A stretch of DNA of 11,428 bases from the NCBI GenBank assembly GCA_020024395.1, contig JAHHTV010000039.1, forward strand, positions 1-11,428. Reading direction: 5' to 3'. The notes beneath the pieces are model-generated. The model was not told the DNA's origin. It ran no database searches and saw only the letters and a program-made list of their open reading frames with translations. This document shows, in pieces, positions 6,627 through 11,428 of this stretch (the stretch's first letter is position 1; every line of letters begins with the position of its first letter). A program made the position numbers and the translations under genes. The stretch is from Anaerotignum sp. GTDB lineage: Bacteria; Bacillota; Clostridia; Lachnospirales; Anaerotignaceae.

Positions 6627-6660
6627 ACATCGCAGTCTGAAATATACCAGACTGCGATGT
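6627..6660. other. 13-bp perfect hairpin without a U-tract between rnr and smpB
   Basis: ACATCGCAGTCTG (6627-6639) and its exact complement (6648-6660) enclose an 8-nt loop, starting 7 nt past the rnr stop codon. On neither strand is the stem followed by a run of T: the minus strand continues AAAAATG and the plus strand ACATAG. It is therefore not a canonical intrinsic terminator. It may protect or define the rnr mRNA 3' end, or stop transcription only weakly. Confidence 0.6.
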
Positions 6661-6667
6661 ACATAGT

Positions 6668-8803
6668 TTATTCTTCTGCAAAAACAAAGTCAATGGTACC
6701 CATTTCTTTGGAAACTTTGGCAACCATCACTTCCACAGTATCCCCTAAACGATATGTTTTTTTGCTTTTTCTGCCTGATACGAGCATATTTTTTTCATCA
6801 AACTCGTAATAATCATCGTCCATTTGTGTCAGTGCAACCATACCTTCCACAGTATTGGGTAATTCTACAAAAATTCCCCAACTTGTCACACCAGATATAA
6901 TGCCTTCGTAATATTCCCCAACTTTGTCCATCATATACTCTACTTTTTTCAGATTGTCAGTATCTCTTTCCGCTTCATCTGCAATGCGTTCTCGTTTCGA
7001 GCAATGTGCTGCAATTTCTGGCATTTTGCGTCGTAATGTTTCTTCTTTTTTGCCATTCATTTCTCCTGCCAATATCATTTTAATCAAACGATGAATTTGC
7101 AAATCGGGGTAACGGCGAATGGGAGAAGTAAAGTGGCAATAATATTTTGCTGCCAAACCAAAATGTCCCTGATTATCTGCGGTATATCTTGCCTGCATCA
7201 TACTACGCAATACCACACGGGTAATGACTCTTTCTTCTGTTTTGCCTTCTATTTCAGACAACACTTTTTGTATTTCTCTTGGGTGTAATTCTCCATCTTT
7301 TTTCTTCACATGATAGCCGAACCCACGCAAAAACTGCTCCATTTTTTCTGTTTTTTCTTCATCTGGTTCTTGGTGAGAGCGGAACACAAAAGGCACTTCC
7401 TGCCAAAAGAAATTTTCTGCAATCGTTTCATTACATACTAGCATAAATTCTTCAATCAAATTTGTAGCAATGCTTCTTTCATAAGGACGAATATCAATGG
7501 GTTTACCGTTTTCGTCCAATATAATTTTCGATTCTGGCAAATCAAAATTCACAGACCCTCTTTTTTTCCTTTTTTCTGCCAATACCATACGCAAATTGTT
7601 CATATTTTGTAACATTGGCACAATTTCTTGATACTTTTCTAGCAATGTAGGTGTTTCATCTTCTAATATTTCTCTTACCGCCGTATATGTCATACGATAA
7701 TCAGATTGAATTACAGAATTTACTACTTTATGGTCAAGCACCTGTCCTTTTTGGTCAATTTCCATAATACAGCTTAGTGCCAATCTGTCTGTATTTGGAT
7801 TTAGAGAGCAAATACCATTGCTCAATTTGTGTGGCAGCATTGGTATCACTCTATCCACCAAATATACACTGGTGCCCCTTCTGTATGCTTCTTTGTCCAG
7901 TTCTGTATTAAATTTCACATAATGCGAAACATCTGCAATATGCACACCCAATTCAAAATTACCATTTGGCAACATTTGCAAAGAAACAGCATCATCCAAA
8001 TCTTTGGCATCTTCACCATCAATGGTAATTGTCAGCATATCCCGCAAATCTTCTCTGCCCATTTTATCTTCTTCTTTAACTTCTGTTTCCAAATGTTCAA
8101 TTTCTTGATATACTTCTGTTTCAAATTCTACTGCCAAATCATATCTTTTAATCACAGATAATATATCCACACCTGGGTCATTGATATGTCCCAATATTTC
8201 TATAATTTTCCCTTCTGGATTTCTGCGGTCTGCGCCATAATCTGTAATTTCCACAACCACTTTATGCCCTGTCACAGCCCCCATTGTCATCTCTTTTGCA
8301 ATAAAAATATCTTTTGCAAATTTTTTATCATCTGCAATCACAAAGCCATATCCTTTTACTTGTTCAAAAAGTCCCACAATGCGACTGTTTGCTCTTTCCA
8401 ACACTTTTATGATTGTACCTTCTGCTTTTTTGCCATCACTACTTTTTTGTATCACTTTGTAGAGCACTTTATCTTTTTGCATTGCACCATTTGTTTCAGA
8501 TGCAGGAATAAAAATATCATTTCCACCTTCATCTGGTGTCACAAAACCAAAACCCTTTGCATGGCTCAAAAATGTACCTATTGCCATTTGTAATGCTTTT
8601 GGTGCAGATAATTTTCCTCTTTTTGTTTCAATGATTTTACCTGCTGCAATCAATTCTGTGATAATTTGTTCAAATTCTTCTTTGTCTGCATCAGGCACAG
8701 ATAACACAACCCGCATTTCCTTTCGTTTCAACGGGATATAATCTGTACTTTCCATATACGCCAATATTTTTTGTTTTCGTTCTTGTAAAATGTCGTCTTC
8801 CAT
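6668..8803 (-). CDS. rnr: Ribonuclease R (3'-5' exoribonuclease)
   Basis: RNase R degrades structured RNA processively from the 3' end and helps remove non-stop mRNA released by trans-translation. I start at the ATG at 8801-8803, 8 nt from GGAGG; the ATG immediately before it is 5 nt from the same site, and the longer frame begins inside the upstream terminator. The product has 711 residues. Domains: N-terminal winged helix (1-65); two cold-shock domains with KGFGFVTPDEGGNDIFIP (about 84-101) and KGYGFVIADDKKFAKDIFI (about 150-168); the RNB catalytic domain (about 250-570) with DGEDAKDLDDAVS, whose Asp262, 268, 270 and 271 bind the metal; and an S1 domain (629-711). It ends right after S1, without the Lys-rich tail found in many RNase R proteins. 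It is in the usual place next to secG and smpB. Confidence 0.96.
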   Translation of the reverse strand: MEDDILQERKQKILAYMESTDYIPLKRKEMRVVLSVPDADKEEFEQIITELIAAGKIIETKRGKLSAPKALQMAIGTFLSHAKGFGFVTPDEGGNDIFIPASETNGAMQKDKVLYKVIQKSSDGKKAEGTIIKVLERANSRIVGLFEQVKGYGFVIADDKKFAKDIFIAKEMTMGAVTGHKVVVEITDYGADRRNPEGKIIEILGHINDPGVDILSVIKRYDLAVEFETEVYQEIEHLETEVKEEDKMGREDLRDMLTITIDGEDAKDLDDAVSLQMLPNGNFELGVHIADVSHYVKFNTELDKEAYRRGTSVYLVDRVIPMLPHKLSNGICSLNPNTDRLALSCIMEIDQKGQVLDHKVVNSVIQSDYRMTYTAVREILEDETPTLLEKYQEIVPMLQNMNNLRMVLAEKRKKRGSVNFDLPESKIILDENGKPIDIRPYERSIATNLIEEFMLVCNETIAENFFWQEVPFVFRSHQEPDEEKTEKMEQFLRGFGYHVKKKDGELHPREIQKVLSEIEGKTEERVITRVVLRSMMQARYTADNQGHFGLAAKYYCHFTSPIRRYPDLQIHRLIKMILAGEMNGKKEETLRRKMPEIAAHCSKRERIADEAERDTDNLKKVEYMMDKVGEYYEGIISGVTSWGIFVELPNTVEGMVALTQMDDDYYEFDEKNMLVSGRKSKKTYRLGDTVEVMVAKVSKEMGTIDFVFAEE

Positions 8804-8811
8804 CATTATAA

Positions 8812-8816
8812 CCTCC
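8812..8816 (-). promoter_or_regulatory. Shine-Dalgarno site deciding the rnr start
   Basis: GGAGG on the minus strand lies 5 nt before the first and 8 nt before the second of two tandem ATG codons. The spacing favours the second (8801-8803). It excludes the longer in-frame extension to 8851, which would overlap the terminator stem. Confidence 0.75.
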
Positions 8817-8837
8817 CGTTTTTTCATGATTTGATAA

Positions 8838-8867
8838 AAAAAGAGATGCACTTCTGCATCTCTTTTT
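8838..8867 (-). terminator. Intrinsic terminator of secG, upstream of rnr
   Basis: A perfect 13-bp stem (8838-8850 with 8855-8867) closes a GAAG tetraloop on the minus strand and is followed by TTTTTTTATC. It starts 5 nt past the secG stop codon. The rnr ribosome site begins about 20 nt beyond the T run, leaving no space for a separate rnr promoter. Confidence 0.88.
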
Positions 8868-8872
8868 CGAGT

Positions 8873-9115
8873 TTACTTAATCAAATTGATTGCCAATGCA
8901 ATCAACATAAATAATGCACCACCGATTTTTGTATATCTTTCCAAAGCACCTTCCATAGAGCTTGCTTTGTTTTTGCTCCAATATGTGTCACCACTGGCAT
9001 TGCCACTCACAGCGCCCAAACCTGCAGAACGTTTGGATTGCAGTAATATAATAATGCAGAGCAAAAAAGATAACACCGCCAATACTACGGTTAATGCAAT
9101 ACGAATTGTTGCCAT
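8873..9115 (-). CDS. secG: Preprotein translocase subunit SecG
   Basis: SecG is the small non-essential subunit of the SecYEG channel and assists SecA-driven protein export. The 80-residue product has two hydrophobic helices (about 5-26 and 62-79) joined by a polar loop with the family block LLQSKRSAGLGAVSG, followed by the EGALERYTKIGGALF segment leading into the second helix. The ATG has AGGAGG 10 nt upstream. It has its own promoter and a strong terminator right behind it. It stands before rnr and smpB, the common Firmicute order. Confidence 0.96.
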   Translation of the reverse strand: MATIRIALTVVLAVLSFLLCIIILLQSKRSAGLGAVSGNASGDTYWSKNKASSMEGALERYTKIGGALFMLIALAINLIK

Positions 9116-9185
9116 GATTTCAAAACCTCCTGTATCATTTGCTTTTTCTCAAAAAAGCCTTTCTTACATAAAAACAAGTATTCAT

Positions 9186-9214
9186 ATTGTAACACACTCA
9201 TGAAATGCCTGCAA
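9186..9214 (-). promoter_or_regulatory. Promoter of secG
   Basis: On the minus strand TTGCAG (9209-9214), a 17-nt spacer and TACAAT (9186-9191) lie about 70 nt upstream of the secG ATG. The -35 begins 8 nt past the stop codon of the phage tail gene. I see no intrinsic terminator between them. Confidence 0.65.
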
Positions 9215-9222
9215 GTCTTTTT

Positions 9223-9792
9223 TCAAATCTTTTTGTGATAAATAGAAAAATCCACAAAAGGAATTTCACCATGTGACCAATTTCCGCTTTTCAAACCATC
9301 ATGTGTCATCACTGCCACATCTGCATGTGTATTTTTATTCAAATCCACACAAAACACAATATTTGCAGGTATCAAATTCCGCCAAAACATCAAAATTTCA
9401 TTTTGTTTTTCTTTTTGACTTAATTCTAGTGCAATACACAAATGATATTTTGCATAATCCATATCCACTTGATAATTTCCTACCCCACAATATCCATCTA
9501 ACCAATCACACAATATCCATAAAGTATATGGTCTATGATTGTTCCATTTTGCCAAAATCAAGCTACGCAATGTTTCTGTATCTTCTTTTTGCAACACTTG
9601 CAACCCCATCATTTCAGCACGTCTCAGCAATCCTTTTCTTGTTGCTGTTTGTATCCATTGATTTGCTTCTGTATCACATTTTGCTTTTTCCATATCTGCC
9701 AGTATCACGCTTTCCACATTTCCCAGCTGTTGTAGTTCTTTCAATTCTGCCATCATAGGTGGTAAATATTTTATATATCTCTTTTCTGCCAT
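9223..9792 (-). CDS. Phage tail/baseplate protein, DUF2313 family (XkdU/YmfQ-like)
   Basis: In PBSX and Mu-like phages this family follows the baseplate J protein and is taken to be part of the baseplate edge. The product has 189 residues. Typical family blocks are YIKYLPP near the start, a central WIQTATRKGLLRRAEMMGL segment, and near the end ILMFWRNLIPANIVF. The ATG at 9790-9792 overlaps the TGA of the upstream baseplate gene by one base (TGATG); the preceding in-frame TTG is not needed. GAGGTGG lies just upstream, so it is translationally coupled. It is the last gene of the phage module: where a tail fibre gene would normally follow, the secG promoter begins. The identification rests on short motifs plus gene order. 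Confidence 0.8.
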   Translation of the reverse strand: MAEKRYIKYLPPMMAELKELQQLGNVESVILADMEKAKCDTEANQWIQTATRKGLLRRAEMMGLQVLQKEDTETLRSLILAKWNNHRPYTLWILCDWLDGYCGVGNYQVDMDYAKYHLCIALELSQKEKQNEILMFWRNLIPANIVFCVDLNKNTHADVAVMTHDGLKSGNWSHGEIPFVDFSIYHKKI

Positions 9793-10862
9793 CAAACCAC
9801 CTCAACCGCTGTCAACTTTGGAACTTCATAAGGTTGTAGCTGTAAATTTCCGCTTTGCTGATTGATGGTGCAGTTTTGCACGTCCAATACCCCTTCCACA
9901 TGTAATGTGGCTGATTCCAAATAACTACTTCTAACCACCACATAATTTGTATCTGCCCAACCTTTTCGCAATTCCAATAAATATTCTTCTATTTTTTGTT
10001 TGATTTGCAACTTTGCTTGCTCTTGGTCTGCATCACTTTGCCAAGTAATGTTCATTTTGATTGTACAACCCACTTCTGTCACACCCACAACTGTCACCTT
10101 GTGTCCAATGGGTGCAATACCATTTCCCAAACCATTTGTCTGTGGGTCAATTTGATTTTGTAGCTGGCTTAATTCTTCTGTAGATGGTGTCTTAAATCCT
10201 TGGTCAATAATCACCAGTTTCACTGTACCCCCGCCTTGCCAAACAGGCTCTACTTTCACACCACCCACATTTTGCATTGCCCCCACTTTCTGTTTATAAT
10301 CTGCCACATTTCCCCCAAATGCCTCTCCTGAAAAACTTTCTATATATCTTTTTCTTAATATATCATCGCTTTCTTCGTCCTCACCATCTGTACGCAATTC
10401 TGTCAATGTTGCTTGTGCCAACCCCTCCAAATGAGATACAGGTAATAATGTACCTAAATAGCTGTTTCCGCACGCCCCTGCTGTTTCACATTCCAATACA
10501 TATCTTTTTCCATCTTCTGCCAAAAACAGTACTTGATAATAATATTCTTCCAGAAAAAAACGGGTTCCTTTTTGCAAAGTATACGTTTCGCCATCCTTGT
10601 TTGTAAATGTGCCATAAAATGTTGCTTTAACTGCGGGTTTTCTAAAAATTCCTCTTTCTTGACAACGCCTTGTCAAATCCATACCTGTTGCTGTATCTGC
10701 AAATGTGCGATTTTCTAACATTTGTAATTCACTGTAAAATATTGCTGTTTCTGCCGCATTGGGTGCCATTGCATCATAAATGACACTGCCTTGTCTTTTA
10801 TCTCTTTTGTCATCTATCATAGCCAGCTTTTTTTCCATCAACGCTTCATAGCTTTCATACAT
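9792..10862 (-). CDS. Phage baseplate J-like protein (XkdT/Mu gp47-like)
   Basis: Baseplate J proteins form the wedge of contractile tails. The product has 356 residues from the ATG at 10860-10862. The N-terminal part (about 1-70) contains RQGSVIYDAMAPNAAE and the TATGMDLTRRCQERGIFR block. The core has the highly typical EESDDILRKRYIESF followed by FGGNVADYKQKV and GGVKVEPVWQGGGTVKLVI. The C-terminal third contains the helix QAKLQIKQKIEEYLLELRKG. An in-frame GTG 9 nt upstream overlaps the previous gene; the ATG fits the ribosome site (GGTGAG, 8 nt) better. It lies 1 nt after the DUF2634 stop codon and overlaps the DUF2313 gene by 1 nt. Confidence 0.9.
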   Translation of the reverse strand: MYESYEALMEKKLAMIDDKRDKRQGSVIYDAMAPNAAETAIFYSELQMLENRTFADTATGMDLTRRCQERGIFRKPAVKATFYGTFTNKDGETYTLQKGTRFFLEEYYYQVLFLAEDGKRYVLECETAGACGNSYLGTLLPVSHLEGLAQATLTELRTDGEDEESDDILRKRYIESFSGEAFGGNVADYKQKVGAMQNVGGVKVEPVWQGGGTVKLVIIDQGFKTPSTEELSQLQNQIDPQTNGLGNGIAPIGHKVTVVGVTEVGCTIKMNITWQSDADQEQAKLQIKQKIEEYLLELRKGWADTNYVVVRSSYLESATLHVEGVLDVQNCTINQQSGNLQLQPYEVPKLTAVEVV

Positions 10863-10863
10863 A

Positions 10864-11265
10864 TTACACACTCACCATCCTTTTTTCTTCCCAACTGCCA
10901 TATATCGTTTGCACATCAAACATCACCATCAAATGATTTTTATTATGTGTAAATCTAAAATTTGTGACACTTTCTATTCTATCATCACTACATAATGCTT
11001 CCACAATTCTCTGTTCCACTTCAGGTATCACATAACTCATAGGTTTTCCCCATAAATCCGAAAATTCCACACCATAATTCCAATCATATATCACATATTG
11101 ATATCGTTCTGTATTCAATATTTTTTCCACAGCTTGTTTGATCGCTTCCAAATCATCCACACTGCCACGCAATTCTTTTTTTTCTTTTTTTATATGATAT
11201 GTCAAAGATGGTTGTGTAACAAATTGTAATTGCTCTATTTTTAATATTTCATTTTGTGGTATCAC
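10864..11265 (-). CDS. Phage tail protein, DUF2634 family (XkdS-like)
   Basis: This family sits just before baseplate J in PBSX-type tails and resembles the gp25-like baseplate wedge proteins. Diagnostic blocks are SVDDLEAIKQAVEKILNTER, YVIYDWNYGVEFSDLWGK and the later IVEALCSDDRIESVTNF. I prefer the GTG at 11263-11265 (133 residues, VIPQNEILKIE): it overlaps the upstream stop as GTGA, has a run of G residues 6 nt upstream, and family members usually begin near this point. The alternative ATG at 11281-11283 adds six residues (MERGKG) encoded by the ribosome-site DNA itself. Confidence 0.88.
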   Translation of the reverse strand: MIPQNEILKIEQLQFVTQPSLTYHIKKEKKELRGSVDDLEAIKQAVEKILNTERYQYVIYDWNYGVEFSDLWGKPMSYVIPEVEQRIVEALCSDDRIESVTNFRFTHNKNHLMVMFDVQTIYGSWEEKRMVSV

Positions 11266-11428
11266 GCCTTTCCCCCTTTCCATCTATCCATCACCATATA
11301 TTGCTGCCCCCCGCCACATTGCCAAACCATCACTTTTTCCCCTTCTTTCAGTCCCACATCTCGTATCATACGATATTCAGACCAAGTGTCCCCTTCTCGT
11401 TCTGTCCAAGTTCTAATTTGTCCTCTTT
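11262..11428 (-). CDS. Phage tail protein, DUF2577-like (XkdR-like), 5' part missing
   Basis: The frame is open from the right edge to a TGA at 11262-11264, giving 54 residues of the C-terminus. It contains RTWTEREGDTWSEY and ends VGLKEGEKVMVWQCGGGQ followed by QYMVMDRWKGGKA. The closing block (Gly-Leu-Lys-x-Gly-x-Lys-Val, then Gly-Gln-x-Tyr/Phe-x-Val-x-Asp-Arg) is like the end of DUF2577 proteins, which precede DUF2634 in PBSX-type clusters. It overlaps the next gene by 4 nt (GTGA). The start is outside the window. The family call rests on a short stretch and on gene order. Confidence 0.65.
   Translation of the reverse strand, partial: RGQIRTWTEREGDTWSEYRMIRDVGLKEGEKVMVWQCGGGQQYMVMDRWKGGKA

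Noticed and set aside
8186..8593. Plus-strand Phe/Cys/His-rich frame of 135 codons
   Set aside because: It lies wholly within rnr on the opposite strand, and rnr is unambiguous.

Overview
The window is AT-rich and compact, with almost every gene on the minus strand. Shine-Dalgarno sites are strong, and secG, rnr, smpB and ssrA lie in the order common in Firmicutes. The envelope proteins (RsgI-like anti-sigma factor, PepSY domains, copper-amine-oxidase-N 'stalk' domains, a YkuD L,D-transpeptidase) point to a Gram-positive member of the Clostridia, probably Lachnospirales-like. The genus cannot be fixed from sequence alone. Transcription runs from high to low coordinates throughout.

Right end (about 9223-11428): four tightly overlapping genes match the PBSX-type contractile tail baseplate order: DUF2577 (partial), DUF2634 (XkdS-like), baseplate J (XkdT-like) and DUF2313 (XkdU-like). 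The module stops at the DUF2313 gene and directly abuts the secG promoter. No tail fibre or lysis gene, and no clear terminator, lies between them.

Centre (about 5607-9214): secG has its own promoter and is followed by a strong intrinsic terminator. Next come rnr (RNase R), a 13-bp perfect hairpin, a sigma-A-type promoter, smpB, and ssrA (tmRNA) with its own terminator. SmpB and tmRNA carry out trans-translation, and RNase R degrades the non-stop mRNA. rnr has no room for a promoter after the secG terminator, so it probably depends on read-through.

Left (1-5477): an unrecognised multi-pass membrane protein is followed by a secreted L,D-transpeptidase with a C-terminal stalk-like domain, which has its own promoter and terminator. 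Then comes a coupled pair: an ECF sigma factor and a membrane anti-sigma-like protein. The latter has an RsgI-type extracytoplasmic domain, including the Asn-Pro motif where RsgI proteins cleave themselves, plus three PepSY domains. The last gene runs off the left edge and encodes a membrane-anchored protein with a stalk domain and an RsiV-like (DUF4163/DUF3298-type) region. I read the left part as a cell-envelope sensing and remodelling neighbourhood. The most interesting element is the ECF sigma paired with an RsgI/PepSY protein instead of SigI.

No stretch longer than 300 bases lacks a gene. The longest gaps (3391-3545, 5478-5652, 6499-6667) hold the promoters, hairpins and terminators listed below.
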